Shown here: positions 51,560 to 60,795 of the stretch, in pieces
Layout: each line of letters begins with the position of its first letter
Numbering within the stretch: position 1 is the stretch's first letter
DNA from: Bacteroidota bacterium
Lineage (GTDB): Bacteria > Bacteroidota > Ignavibacteria > Kapaibacteriales > Kapaibacteriaceae
NCBI GenBank assembly: GCA_018266735.1
Contig: JAFDZT010000007.1
Coordinates: forward strand, 1 to 64,000
DNA: 64,000 nt
Direction: 5' to 3'
Made by a program: the position numbers and the translations under genes
The notes under the pieces: generated by a model
Seen by the model: the letters and a program-made list of their open reading frames with translations, nothing else
Databases searched by the model: none
Told to the model about the DNA's origin: nothing

Positions 51560-52471
51560 GTGAAAAACACAATTGTTGTGATCCTGACGCTACTCGCAAG
51601 CGTGCCTGGTCGTGTACTCGCCGACACAACAGACGCACGTGTCTTCGGTTTGCGCGTCGGGAATGTGATTCATTACTCGGGACCTACTGGTCAAGTATGG
51701 GAAAGCCGAGTTGTGAAGGATAGCACCGATGGCGAAGGGAACATTTACTTTTGGCGAACTGATTCTGATACGACGACACTAGGTCTTCCTGACTTCAAAG
51801 TCGGAGTAAATCATGTTGTGTATGATCGAGGAGTCGGTCTCACATCCGCCATGTTTAAACTTGATGCGGATGTTGGTGAGGGCTGGCTGACCGACTCAAG
51901 TAAGGGAGAACTGTCTAGATATATGGTTAGACAACCTGATCTGGACGCAGATCCTCAATGGGGAGCACACCCACGACGAGTCCTGTTCAGCTATAAGAAC
52001 AGGAGTTCGGTGGAAACGTCAGGTCCAGTGTCAGTGTTTATCTACGTTCCTCAGATCGGTCTTGTTCTGCAGCAGGATTATGTTTTCGGCACAACTTTCT
52101 TCAAGCTTATCGGAGCGAAGATTGATGACGTAGTGTATGGTGTCCTCATGTCCGCCCCATCCGATCCTCGAATTGACCGCAAGCCTCAAATCTCCGTGGT
52201 TCAAGTAGAATCTGGGCTTAACGTACAGATTAGCAACGGTGACGTCTCGACGTACGGTACAGTTGCGTCTATAGATGTCTTTGATGTGCTTGGGAATTCA
52301 TTAGCAACACACTGTGTCGACGTTAACACCGAGCACATGGACACCATCATTCGCTTCGATAAGAGGGTCATACCTGGGTCACGCGTTGTGATGGTTGTGT
52401 TCTATGATCATGAACACACACCACTTTTTTCAACGGCAGTTCTTTTGCGATCACTGCATGGTGATCGGTGA
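51560..52471 (+). CDS. Secreted protein of unknown function, 303 aa, in an inserted segment
   Basis: A GTG at 51560 preceded by GGAGA (spacing seven) opens a signal peptide (MKNTIVVILTLLASVPGRVLAD). The mature protein is beta-rich and polar, with a C-terminal half (QISVVQVESGLNVQISNGDVSTYGTVASIDVFDVLGNSLATHC...GSRVVMVVFYDHEHTPLFSTAVLLRS) resembling a degenerate type IX sorting domain. GC is lower than in neighbours (a sample line 48% against 63% in the permease). The gene is bracketed by direct repeats of the permease/DoxX junction and so was inserted there. No family recognised. Confidence 0.75.
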   Translation: MKNTIVVILTLLASVPGRVLADTTDARVFGLRVGNVIHYSGPTGQVWESRVVKDSTDGEGNIYFWRTDSDTTTLGLPDFKVGVNHVVYDRGVGLTSAMFKLDADVGEGWLTDSSKGELSRYMVRQPDLDADPQWGAHPRRVLFSYKNRSSVETSGPVSVFIYVPQIGLVLQQDYVFGTTFFKLIGAKIDDVVYGVLMSAPSDPRIDRKPQISVVQVESGLNVQISNGDVSTYGTVASIDVFDVLGNSLATHCVDVNTEHMDTIIRFDKRVIPGSRVVMVVFYDHEHTPLFSTAVLLRSLHGDR

Positions 52472-52476
52472 CCTTG

Positions 52477-52542
52477 GTCCCTACCACCTTTAGCCTTGCG
52501 TGTTTCCCCCGTCCGTGTGCTCCGGTTTGAATAGGTGGGCGT
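52477..52542. repeat. Right copy of the direct repeat, coding for the DoxX C-terminus
   Basis: Matches 51452-51516; 41 bases are identical. Read on the minus strand it encodes the last residues (HLFKPEHTDGGNTQG) of the DoxX-family gene. Read on the plus strand it also preserves the permease ending. Confidence 0.95.
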
Positions 52543-52945
52543 CGACGGAGAGTTTGCCGGGACCGAAGAGGAACAAGGCAATGGCCAGGACGAGGAAGAT
52601 GAGTGCCTTTTCCTTCTTCGCGAACACATCGTTCGCACTGAAGAGGAAGAAGATGATCATGAACTGTGTGATCACGGCAACGAGTACCGGACGTGTGAAC
52701 AATCCAACCATGAGCAGCACTCCGCCCGCAAACTCGATGTAGGTAGCGAGCATGGCCTGGAGACCAGGCAGCGGCCACCCACGTTGCGCTAGATCTGCCG
52801 TCATCTGATCGAAGCCTTCGAACACCTTCGATGTGCCATGATAGATGAGCAAGGCACCGAAGATGATGCGCAAGGCCACGATCACCGCATCGGTTCCCCA
52901 TGGCGTGAGGGCGGCACGCGAATACTTCTGCAGGTTGGAGTTCAT
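52490..52945 (-). CDS. DoxX-family membrane protein, 151 aa
   Basis: Four hydrophobic segments: about 20-40 (VIVALRIIFGALLIYHGTSKVFEG), 60-80 (AMLATYIEFAGGVLLMVGLFT), 85-104 (PVLVAVITQFMIIFFLFSAND) and 110-128 (KALIFLVLAIALFLFGPGKLSVDAHL). The H-G-x-x-K and F.GPG..S.D patterns are typical of DoxX/SURF4-like proteins. Some DoxX proteins take part in redox balance; the role here is unknown. It follows purL by 11 bases. Its 3' end lies within the duplicated segment. Confidence 0.9.
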   Translation of the reverse strand: MNSNLQKYSRAALTPWGTDAVIVALRIIFGALLIYHGTSKVFEGFDQMTADLAQRGWPLPGLQAMLATYIEFAGGVLLMVGLFTRPVLVAVITQFMIIFFLFSANDVFAKKEKALIFLVLAIALFLFGPGKLSVDAHLFKPEHTDGGNTQG

Positions 52946-52956
52946 AGTTGCCTTTG

Positions 52957-55194
52957 TTATGCGGGTTGATCATTGAGCAGTGACGGAAGCGTGCGCTCGA
53001 ACGCGGCTACAAGTGTGGCGACATCGACGTTCACCAGACCATCTACCGAAAGCGTTGTTCCACCGGTGGTGCCAAGCACCTGCATCGGCACGTTGGCAGC
53101 TTCGCAGGAAGCTTGCAAGGCAGCAAGGTTGGAAGGGTCGCAGGTGACGATGATACGACTTTGCGATTCGCCGAACACACTTCCCGGATGATGATCGAAG
53201 TCGAACGCACACGTTGCACCAATGCCGGTGCTCAGGCACATTTCGGCAAGGGCCACAAGGAGTCCACCTTCCGACGGATCGTGGGCCGCCGTGATGAGTC
53301 CGCTGCGAATAACGGCAAGCACCGTGCGCTGCAGACGGACCTCTTCGTCCAGATCGATGAAGGGTGCATCGCCGAGGATCTTGCCCTTCATCACCTTGAG
53401 ATATTCGCTGCCGCCAAGTTCTTCGCGCTGCCATCCGATGAGGACGACGGTCTGTCCACCAGCCACAAAGCCATTGCCAACGGTCTTCGACAGATCGTCG
53501 ATGAGACCGAGCATGCCGATCGTCGGCGTCGGGAACACAGCATGTTGTTGCGACTCGTTATGGAAGCTGACGTTGCCGCCGGTGACGGGCGTGTTGAGGG
53601 CGCGACATGCATCGCCCATACCCTTGATGGCCTGCGCGAATTGCCAATACACTTCCGGATCGTAGGGGTTGCCGAAGTTCAAGCAGTTCGTGATGGCCAC
53701 CGGTTCGGCACCAACACAAACGCAGTTGCGTGCGGCCTCTGCCACAGCGATCATGCCACCGCGCAACGGATTGAGATACGTGTATCGACTGTTGCAGTCC
53801 GTGGTGACGGCAATGGCCTTGCCGGGAAGTTCCTTGATACGAATGACGGCTGCATCACTGCCCGAGCGCTGCACGGTGTTCGTGCCCACTTGCGAATCGT
53901 ATTGCTCGTAGATCCAGCGCTTCGAGGCGATGGTTGGCGATGCCAACAACTTGAGCAATACATCGGTGCACTCCGCTTCGTGCAAGATGCCGCCGCGATC
54001 GAGTGGCTTCCGTGTGAACTGCAGGTATTCAGGTTCTTGTTGGTCGCGCACGTACACCGGTGCTTCACCGCCAAGCACGAGCGAGATGGCAGGAAGGTCG
54101 GCAACCTGCACGCCTTGACGGAAGATCTCGATACGTCCGGTGTCGGTCACTTCGCCGATCTGCACAAAGGGCACGTCCCACTTTTCGCAGACGGCGATCG
54201 CTGCGGCTTCCTTGCCTTTTTCGACGACGACGAGCATGCGCTCTTGTGATTCGGAGAGCATGATCTCGTAGGCCGACATGTCGGCCTCACGCAATGGCAC
54301 CTTGTCAAGATCGATGCGCATGCCCACACCATTCTTCGCGCTCATTTCGGAAGTGGAACATGAGATGCCGGCGGCACCCATGTCCTGCATGCCAACCACA
54401 ACGCCGGCGTCGATCAATTCCAGCGATGCTTCCAACAGAAGCTTCTCGGCAAACGGATCGCCCACTTGCACGGTCGGTCGCATGTTCTCCGTGAGTTCAT
54501 CGAACTCGCGTGAAGCGAGCAACGATGCGCCGTGGATCCCGTCACGTCCGGTACTGCTTCCCATGATGAACACCGGATTGCCCGGCCCCTTCGCACTGGC
54601 ACTGGCCATGCGATCGGCACGGAGCAGACCTACGGCCATGGCGTTGACGAGTGGATTGTCGGTATAGCACCGATCGAAGTAGACCTCCCCTGCCACCGTG
54701 GGTACGCCGAAGCAGTTGCCGTAGTGACCGATGCCGTGCACCACGCCCTTGATGAGATACTTGGTGCGTTCCGTGTCGGGCTCGCCAAAACGCAACGAGT
54801 TCAACGCAGCGATCGGACGTGCACCCATCGTGAAGATATCACGCAAGATCCCGCCCACGCCGGTGGCCGCCCCCTGAAAGGGTTCGACGGCAGATGGGTG
54901 ATTGTGTGATTCGATCTTGAAAGCAATGCCGAATCCATCACCGATGTCGATCACGCCGGCATTCTCTTCACCGGCTGCAACGAGCATGCGCTCGCCCGTG
55001 CGCGGAAGCGTCTTGAGTTGCAGGATGGAATTCTTGTACGAGCAGTGTTCGCTCCACATCACACTGTACACACCGAGCTCGGTGTAAGACGGCGTTCTGC
55101 CAAGCACGGAACAAATGCGTTCGAACTCTTCGGCCGTGAGGCCAAGTTCCTTGGCAACATCAACGGTAACAACGATCTCTTTGTGCTGTGTCAT
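52957..55194 (-). CDS. purL: Phosphoribosylformylglycinamidine synthase subunit PurL
   Basis: The start ATG at 55192-55194 overlaps the accC stop (ATGA). The 745 residues are the small-form PurL. Motifs: LGVYSVMWSEHCSYKNS, GIAFKIESHNHPSAVEPFQGAATGVGGILRDIFTMGA, MGSSTGRDGIHGASLLAS, MQDMGAAGISCSTSEM, NCLNFGNP, TPVTGGNVSFHNES and AHDPSEGGLLVALAEM. It performs the fourth step of purine synthesis with PurQ and PurS, which are not in the window. Cytosolic. Fourth gene in a yqeY-mutS2-accC-purL-doxX unit. Confidence 0.97.
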   Translation of the reverse strand: MTQHKEIVVTVDVAKELGLTAEEFERICSVLGRTPSYTELGVYSVMWSEHCSYKNSILQLKTLPRTGERMLVAAGEENAGVIDIGDGFGIAFKIESHNHPSAVEPFQGAATGVGGILRDIFTMGARPIAALNSLRFGEPDTERTKYLIKGVVHGIGHYGNCFGVPTVAGEVYFDRCYTDNPLVNAMAVGLLRADRMASASAKGPGNPVFIMGSSTGRDGIHGASLLASREFDELTENMRPTVQVGDPFAEKLLLEASLELIDAGVVVGMQDMGAAGISCSTSEMSAKNGVGMRIDLDKVPLREADMSAYEIMLSESQERMLVVVEKGKEAAAIAVCEKWDVPFVQIGEVTDTGRIEIFRQGVQVADLPAISLVLGGEAPVYVRDQQEPEYLQFTRKPLDRGGILHEAECTDVLLKLLASPTIASKRWIYEQYDSQVGTNTVQRSGSDAAVIRIKELPGKAIAVTTDCNSRYTYLNPLRGGMIAVAEAARNCVCVGAEPVAITNCLNFGNPYDPEVYWQFAQAIKGMGDACRALNTPVTGGNVSFHNESQQHAVFPTPTIGMLGLIDDLSKTVGNGFVAGGQTVVLIGWQREELGGSEYLKVMKGKILGDAPFIDLDEEVRLQRTVLAVIRSGLITAAHDPSEGGLLVALAEMCLSTGIGATCAFDFDHHPGSVFGESQSRIIVTCDPSNLAALQASCEAANVPMQVLGTTGGTTLSVDGLVNVDVATLVAAFERTLPSLLNDQPA

Positions 55195-56639
55195 GCGTTT
55201 GGTGGGAGCGTGTGAGTGGGAGTACGACGTTCTAGGTGATAGGTGTGACCGAGAGTTCCAAGGGCAGCAATGGTCTTCGTGATGAAGGGCGGCAAGGGCA
55301 AGGGCCAATGTTCCTTTACGAAGAAGGTGCTGTAGTTGCCACTGCGAAACGATGGCGAATCCAACGTGAGTCTGCAGAACGGAAGCGTTGTCTTGAATCC
55401 GGCAAGATGGTAGTTGTCGATGGCGGCAATGCTGCGCTCGATGGCCTCGTCGCGCGTGGGTGCCCACACGATAAGCTTTGCCACCATGGGATCGTAGTGC
55501 ACCGAAACCTCATAGCCTTCATAGAGCGCCGCATCGTTACGGATGCCTTCCCCTTCCGGCAGTTGCATGAAGCTCACGATGCCGGTGTCCGGAAGGAAGT
55601 CGTTGAAGACGTCTTCGGCACAGACGCGACACTCGATGGCATGTCCGTTCGGTGCGATCTCGTCCTGTCGGATCTCCAACCGTTCTCCACTGGCAATGCG
55701 CAGTTGTTGCTCGACGAAGTCGACGCCGGTGACCATTTCCGTGACAGGATGTTCCACCTGCAAGCGGGTGTTCACTTCCATGAAGTAGAACGAGCCCGAG
55801 GCATCGAGCAAGAATTCCAGCGTGCCGGCATTGGTGTAGTTCGCTGCCGTCACCAATCGTGCGGCCGCTTCACCCATGGCCTTGCGGATCTCCGGCGTGA
55901 CGGCCGTCGACGGTGATTCTTCGATCACCTTTTGATGTCGCCGTTGCACAGAACACTCGCGCTCGGGGAAGTACAACACGGTGCCGTGATGGTCGGCAAG
56001 GATCTGGATCTCGATGTGACGTGGACTGACGATGTAACGCTCGATGAAGACCCGTCCGTCGTTGAACGAGGTAAGTGCTTCGCCTTGCGCCATGCGGAAG
56101 GCCGCCTCGATCTCGGAGGCTTGCTCAACGATGCGCATGCCCTTGCCGCCTCCCCCTGCTGCCGCCTTGATGATCACGGGATAGCCGATGCGGTCCACCA
56201 CTTCCCGCGCCGCATCGAAATTTTCGACGGCGCCGTCGGAGCCGGGAGAGATGGGCACGTTGGCCTTGATGGCGAGATCGCGTGCTTCGGTCTTATCACC
56301 CAGCATGTGGATGGCTTGCGGCGATGGACCGATGAAGACCATGCCGGCATCGGCGACCGCTTGTGCAAAGGCAGCGTTCTCGCTCAGGAATCCATAGCCG
56401 GGATGGACGGCGTCAACGCCGGCCTGTGTGGCGGCCTGCATCACCTTCTCGATCACCAGATAGGATTCGCGTGGTGTGAACCCGCCAATGGCAATGGCCT
56501 CGTCGGCCTCCTGCACATGCAGCGCTCGTTCGTCCGCTTCGGAGTAGATGGCCACGGTGGCAATGCCCATGCGCTTGCATGTGTGGATCACGCGAAGGGC
56601 GATCTCTCCTCGATTGGCGATCAGTACTTTTTTGAACAT
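55191..56639 (-). CDS. accC: Biotin carboxylase (acetyl-CoA carboxylase type), 482 aa
   Basis: It begins MFKKVLIANRGEIALRVIHTCKRMGI. The biotin carboxylase/ATP-grasp motifs are GYGFLSENAAFAQAV, the Gly-rich loop IIKAAAGGGGKGMRIV, ECSVQRRHQKVIEESPS, FYFMEVNTRLQVEHPVTEMVTGVDFVEQQL, and the C-terminal ALYEGYEVSVHYDPMVAKLIVWAPTRDEAIER. It has no biotinyl domain, so it is the stand-alone subunit. It could serve acetyl- or propionyl-CoA carboxylase; accD is at 34013-34864 and no accB is adjacent. The last ~20 residues are divergent. Confidence 0.95.
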   Translation of the reverse strand: MFKKVLIANRGEIALRVIHTCKRMGIATVAIYSEADERALHVQEADEAIAIGGFTPRESYLVIEKVMQAATQAGVDAVHPGYGFLSENAAFAQAVADAGMVFIGPSPQAIHMLGDKTEARDLAIKANVPISPGSDGAVENFDAAREVVDRIGYPVIIKAAAGGGGKGMRIVEQASEIEAAFRMAQGEALTSFNDGRVFIERYIVSPRHIEIQILADHHGTVLYFPERECSVQRRHQKVIEESPSTAVTPEIRKAMGEAAARLVTAANYTNAGTLEFLLDASGSFYFMEVNTRLQVEHPVTEMVTGVDFVEQQLRIASGERLEIRQDEIAPNGHAIECRVCAEDVFNDFLPDTGIVSFMQLPEGEGIRNDAALYEGYEVSVHYDPMVAKLIVWAPTRDEAIERSIAAIDNYHLAGFKTTLPFCRLTLDSPSFRSGNYSTFFVKEHWPLPLPPFITKTIAALGTLGHTYHLERRTPTHTLPPNA

Positions 56640-56646
56640 GGATGTC

Positions 56647-59010
56647 CTACCGGAATTCTACGATCGTCACACCGTCGCCACCCTCTTGAATGGTGCCGAT
56701 GCGGAATGATGTGATCTGTGGATGCTCATGCAAATATTCGTGCACCACCTTGCGCAAGGCACCGGTGCCCTTGCCATGAATGATGGTGCCCGTGCTCAGT
56801 CCGGCAAGAATGCCGTCGTTGAGGAATCCTTCCAACGCCTTCAATCCTTCGTCGGCACGCATGCCTCGCAGATCGAGACTCGTATGCGCGTCCAACTTCA
56901 TGATCATGCTGTCGTCGCGCTTCGCCGTCGGACGTTGCGCCGAGAGGTCCAACTGTGCCAATGGGAAACGGAACTTGATGCCATTCACTTCCACAAGTGC
57001 CGATGCACCCTTGGCGTCGATCTCCATCACCGTGCCCGCTGTGCTCGTGCCGCGGAGGACGACGGTGGAGCCAACGACGACGGAACCTTGCGGCGTTCCC
57101 TTGGCCTGTGTTGGTTCGACCTCGCTCTTGGTGAGCACATCGCGTTCACGTTCAAAGTCCTTCTTCACATCCTGCGCTGCACGCTGTTGCTCGCGCACTT
57201 CACGCACACTGTTCTCGATCAGAGCTTGGGCCTTGCGAAGGATATCGCGCGCTTCGTCGCGTGCGCCTTCCATGAGTTCGCTGCGTTTCTTCTTGAATTG
57301 CGACAGACGTTCTTCGTAATCGGCCTTGATCCGTTCCGCCTTCGCCGCCTCTTCACGTGCCGTTGCATGATGCTGCTCGGCCTCGGTGCGGAATCGTTGC
57401 ATGGCAGCAATGCTTTGTTCGAGTTCGTCGTGTCGGTCGCCCAGATACGTGCGTGCACGAGAGAGCACCACGTCAGGCAGTCCTACGTTCTGCGCGAGCA
57501 CGAAGGCATAGGAATTTCCGGGGACGCCGCTCAGGAACTGGAACGTCGGCTGTAGCTTCACGTCGTCAAAGGCCAGCGACGCATTGCGAATGGATGGTCG
57601 TGTGAGCGCGTATTGCTTCAGCGAGCTTTGGTGCGTCGTCACCACGAAGAACGCCTTGCGTTCCACCAGCGAATCCAGGATGCCCGCCGCAAGGGCACCG
57701 CCCTCGGCAGGATCGGTGCCGGCGCAGATCTCGTCGATCATCACCAGGGCGTCCGGCCCGCAGTAGCTCAGGATATCGCGAAGGCGGATGATCTGCGACG
57801 AGAAGGTGGAAAGGTTACTGTCGATGCTTTGATGATCGCCAATGGCCGTGAACAACCGACACATGCCCGTGGTGACCATGCCGAGCGGGAATAGGCCGCT
57901 CAAGGCCATGGCAATGGAGCAGCCGATCGTCTTCATGGCAACGGTCTTTCCGCCAGCATTCGGTCCGGAGATCAGAATGCCACGCGTGGTCGCATCGAAG
58001 CTCACCGACAGCGGGATGACATCGATCTTCGACGTGGTTGCCTGTTGCTTGAGGATGGGATGATAGACCCGCGTGAGTTCGATCTCTTCGTCGTCGGAGA
58101 TCGTCGGACAGATCCCGCCATACTTGAGAGCATGTCGGGCCTTGGCCATACACACATCGAGCGATGTGAGCACGTCGACGGCCTCTTCGATGGAATGCGA
58201 TACGGCACCCACTTCTGCCGTCAGCACCGTAAGGATACGAGCGATCTCGCGCAGCTCTGCATTGTGCAAGAGCGAGAGCTCGTTGTTCATCTCATATGTT
58301 TCTGCGGGCTCCATGAAGACCGTCGATCCGGTCTGCGAGACACCATGAATGATGCCTTCCACCGAGCGTTTGTTCTCGACGCGCAAGGGCAGCACGAATC
58401 GACCGTCCCGTTGCGTGATGAAATCATCCGTCAGCAACTCTTCGTCGCCGAACTTCTTCAGGATCCGTTGCAGACGTGTGCGCAGTCGTGCAGAAAGTTC
58501 GTGGATCTCGCGGCGGATCGACTGTAACTCCCTGCTCGCATTATCGCGTACAGCGCCTGTATCGTCGATGGCATCCGTGATGTGTTTTTCGAGCACACGA
58601 TCGTCCACAAGGTTGCGGACGAAGGCGGCAAGGGCCGGGGTGCGTTCTGCACGTTCGGCAAAGAACCGACGGATGGCGCGCGACGTTTGCATGGCCTCGA
58701 GCACATTGAGCGTCTCGGGTGCCGAGAGGAAGGCGCCGGCAATGCGCGTCTTGCGCAGTAAGGACGAGACATCGGCAAGTCGATCGAAGGGGATCTCATC
58801 CCCTGCCGCCATCACATCCACCACTTCCTGTGTGCGTTGCAGTTCTTCGCGAAGGGCAGTGGCATTCGTGTACTGTTGCACCGTGCGCAGTCGCTCGGCA
58901 CCAAGGGAGGATTGGGCAAAGGTGGCGACATGCGCGCAGACCTTGGCCACATCCAGTTCGTCGAGCGCAGCGGTCAGGAGGTCGTCTTCCGTGACGGACC
59001 GATCGCTCAC
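56647..59010 (-). CDS. mutS2: MutS2 family endonuclease/ATPase
   Basis: It starts at a GTG (59008-59010) overlapping the yqeY stop. 787 residues. A MutS-like core/clamp region spans about 1-310. The ATPase is near 325-530, with ILISGPNAGGKTVAMKTIG (Walker A), DALVMIDEICAGTDPAEGGAL (Walker B) and TTHQSSLKQYA. A coiled coil follows at about 530-640 (KAERIKADYEERLSQFKKKRSELMEGARDEARDILRKAQ), then the Smr nuclease domain (LDLRGMRADEGLKALEGFLNDGILAG, IIHGKGTGALRKVVHEYL). MutS2 is linked to recombination control and ribosome rescue in different species. Confidence 0.97.
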   Translation of the reverse strand: MSDRSVTEDDLLTAALDELDVAKVCAHVATFAQSSLGAERLRTVQQYTNATALREELQRTQEVVDVMAAGDEIPFDRLADVSSLLRKTRIAGAFLSAPETLNVLEAMQTSRAIRRFFAERAERTPALAAFVRNLVDDRVLEKHITDAIDDTGAVRDNASRELQSIRREIHELSARLRTRLQRILKKFGDEELLTDDFITQRDGRFVLPLRVENKRSVEGIIHGVSQTGSTVFMEPAETYEMNNELSLLHNAELREIARILTVLTAEVGAVSHSIEEAVDVLTSLDVCMAKARHALKYGGICPTISDDEEIELTRVYHPILKQQATTSKIDVIPLSVSFDATTRGILISGPNAGGKTVAMKTIGCSIAMALSGLFPLGMVTTGMCRLFTAIGDHQSIDSNLSTFSSQIIRLRDILSYCGPDALVMIDEICAGTDPAEGGALAAGILDSLVERKAFFVVTTHQSSLKQYALTRPSIRNASLAFDDVKLQPTFQFLSGVPGNSYAFVLAQNVGLPDVVLSRARTYLGDRHDELEQSIAAMQRFRTEAEQHHATAREEAAKAERIKADYEERLSQFKKKRSELMEGARDEARDILRKAQALIENSVREVREQQRAAQDVKKDFERERDVLTKSEVEPTQAKGTPQGSVVVGSTVVLRGTSTAGTVMEIDAKGASALVEVNGIKFRFPLAQLDLSAQRPTAKRDDSMIMKLDAHTSLDLRGMRADEGLKALEGFLNDGILAGLSTGTIIHGKGTGALRKVVHEYLHEHPQITSFRIGTIQEGGDGVTIVEFR

Positions 59011-59459
59011 GCGCCACCTAGCAATTGCTTGGCGATACGCTGGATCATCGCTCCGTCGGCCTTGCCTTTCAGCGCCTTCGTGGCCGCGCCCATCACCTTG
59101 CCGAAGTCGGCCGATGTTGTGGCACCCACCGAGGCCATGATGGTGGTGATCTCGGCGCGCACTTCGTCTTCGCTCAATTGTGCGGGCAGATACGTCATGA
59201 TGATGGCCAACTCCTGACGCTCTTTCTCGGCAGCGTCCGTGCGGCCATTGGCCTCGAACAGCTCGATGGCGTCCTTGCGTTTCTTGGCGGCGGAATTCAG
59301 GATCTTGAATTCATCGTCGGGCGTCATGTCGCGCTCGGCACCGCTCTTCTCGAACTCGAGAATGCCGGCACGAAGGGAACGGAGGGTCTCAAGGCGGAGC
59401 TTATCGCCGGCCTTCATGGCCTCCTTGATGTGGTCGTTGATCGTCGTTGTGAGGTTCAT
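59007..59459 (-). CDS. yqeY: GatB/YqeY domain protein, 150 aa
   Basis: Start ATG 59457-59459. MNLTTTINDHIKEAMKAGDKLRLETLRSLRAGI, DDEFKILNSAAKKRKDAIELFEANGRTDAAEKERQELAIIMTYLPAQLSEDEVRAEI and FGKVMGAATKALKGKADGAMIQRIAKQLL are the family blocks, resembling the tRNA-binding tail of GatB. Cellular role not settled. First gene of the operon; a -7 box lies five bases upstream of the ATG. Confidence 0.95.
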   Translation of the reverse strand: MNLTTTINDHIKEAMKAGDKLRLETLRSLRAGILEFEKSGAERDMTPDDEFKILNSAAKKRKDAIELFEANGRTDAAEKERQELAIIMTYLPAQLSEDEVRAEITTIMASVGATTSADFGKVMGAATKALKGKADGAMIQRIAKQLLGGA

Positions 59460-59463
59460 GGTG

Positions 59464-59471
59464 CAAAAATA
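59464..59471 (-). promoter_or_regulatory. -7 box TATTTTTG upstream of yqeY
   Basis: Exact TAnnTTTG match on the minus strand, ending four bases before the yqeY ATG, again implying an almost leaderless mRNA for the yqeY-mutS2-accC-purL unit. Confidence 0.55.
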
Positions 59472-59517
59472 CGATAAGTGCATGATGTACTATGGCCTTC
59501 AAGGCCGTCCCGTTCCG

Positions 59518-59525
59518 TAACTTTG
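59518..59525 (+). promoter_or_regulatory. -7 box TAACTTTG upstream of the HAD gene
   Basis: Exact TAnnTTTG match 24 bases before the ATG at 59550; the RBS AAGGGA lies between them. Confidence 0.6.
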
Positions 59526-59549
59526 TGAAGAATTCTTCAAGGGACACCC

Positions 59550-60227
59550 ATGAGCGCCATCAAGGCCGTGATTTTCGATCTGGACAATACTCTCGTGGAC
59601 TTCATGGCCATGAAACGTCAGGCCGTGGATGCGGCCATCGGGGCCATGATGGATGCCGGGTTGAACCTCACCTTCGACCAGATGAAGACGCATATCGACG
59701 CCATCTACAAAGAACAGGGCATCGAGTATCAGCAGGTGTTCGACCAGTTGTTGCAGGAATTGTTGGGCAAGGTGGACATGCGCATCCTGTCGGCCGGCAT
59801 CATCGCCTACCGTCGTGCCCGCGAGGCCGCCCTCAAGCCCTACCCCCATGTGACGGCCACCCTCATCGAACTCAATCGCAAACAGATCAAGCTGGCCATC
59901 GTGTCGGACGCCCCGGCGCGCGAGGCCTGGCTTCGCCTCTGCTTCGTGAACTACCACCACTTCTTCAATCATGTGGTCACGTACGACGACTCGGGTGAGC
60001 GCAAGCCAAGTCCGAAGCCCTTCCTGATGGCGCTGGACATGCTGGGTGTGCAGCCAAGCGAGGCCATCATGGTGGGAGACTGGGCGGACCGCGACATGGT
60101 GGGCGCCCGCAACGTGGGCATGAAGACAGCCTTTGCCGCGTATGGCGACTCCTTTGGCAACCAGACCGTCAATGCAGATTACACCCTTACCGACATCACG
60201 CAACTGCTGGATATCGTATCTCCATGA
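59550..60227 (+). CDS. HAD-superfamily phosphatase, 225 aa
   Basis: The nucleophile motif VIFDLDNTLVDF has Asp10 and Asp12. Motif II is AIVSDAP, motif III the Lys in GERKPSPKPF, and motif IV MVGDWADRDMVGARNVGM. The cap is a helical C1 type (residues 17-90). Length and motif IV fit pyrophosphatase/phosphoglycolate-phosphatase-like HADs; substrate not deducible. It overlaps the deformylase start (ATGA), an unusual but conserved-looking coupling. Confidence 0.92.
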   Translation: MSAIKAVIFDLDNTLVDFMAMKRQAVDAAIGAMMDAGLNLTFDQMKTHIDAIYKEQGIEYQQVFDQLLQELLGKVDMRILSAGIIAYRRAREAALKPYPHVTATLIELNRKQIKLAIVSDAPAREAWLRLCFVNYHHFFNHVVTYDDSGERKPSPKPFLMALDMLGVQPSEAIMVGDWADRDMVGARNVGMKTAFAAYGDSFGNQTVNADYTLTDITQLLDIVSP

Positions 60228-60772
60228 TCCTTCCCGTCTATACCTACAATCATCCCGTGTTGCGGCAGAAGGCCCAGCCCATTGCCGATCTCAGCGACGA
60301 GATCAATGCCTTTGTGGAAAACATGTTCGAGACCATGTACAATGCCAACGGCATCGGACTTGCGGCCAATCAGGTTGGCAGTACGCTGGCGATGACCGTG
60401 ATCGATGTAGCGGACTCCGACGATGAAGACGCCACGGAAGGTCCGCTCGTACTGATCAACCCCGTGATCGAAGCCTATAGCGACGAAGAAGAGGAATTCG
60501 AAGAAGGATGTCTGTCGCTCCCCGATCTCCGTGATGTGGTGGTGCGTCCGGAGGCCATCCAGGTCCGCTACCTCGACCGACACATGAAGGAAGTGGTGCG
60601 CGAGGCAGACGGATTGCTCGCCCGCGTGATCCAGCATGAGGTGGACCACTTGAACGGCATCTATTTCTTTGAACGACTTTCAGCGATCCGTCGAACATTG
60701 TCGCAGAGCAAACTCAAACGTATCGCCCGAGGCGAGATCGAAACAGAGTATCCGTTGTTCCCGAACGTATAG
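60224..60772 (+). CDS. def: Peptide deformylase
   Basis: 182 residues. All three active-site motifs are intact: GIGLAANQVG (residues 43-52), EGCLSLP with Cys96, and QHEVDHL with His138, Glu139 and His142 as metal ligands and base. An acidic insertion precedes motif II (DSDDEDATEGP). It removes the formyl group from nascent N-terminal methionine. Translationally coupled to the HAD gene. Confidence 0.97.
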   Translation: MILPVYTYNHPVLRQKAQPIADLSDEINAFVENMFETMYNANGIGLAANQVGSTLAMTVIDVADSDDEDATEGPLVLINPVIEAYSDEEEEFEEGCLSLPDLRDVVVRPEAIQVRYLDRHMKEVVREADGLLARVIQHEVDHLNGIYFFERLSAIRRTLSQSKLKRIARGEIETEYPLFPNV

Positions 60773-60795
60773 CATACATCATCGTGGGGTGTGCC

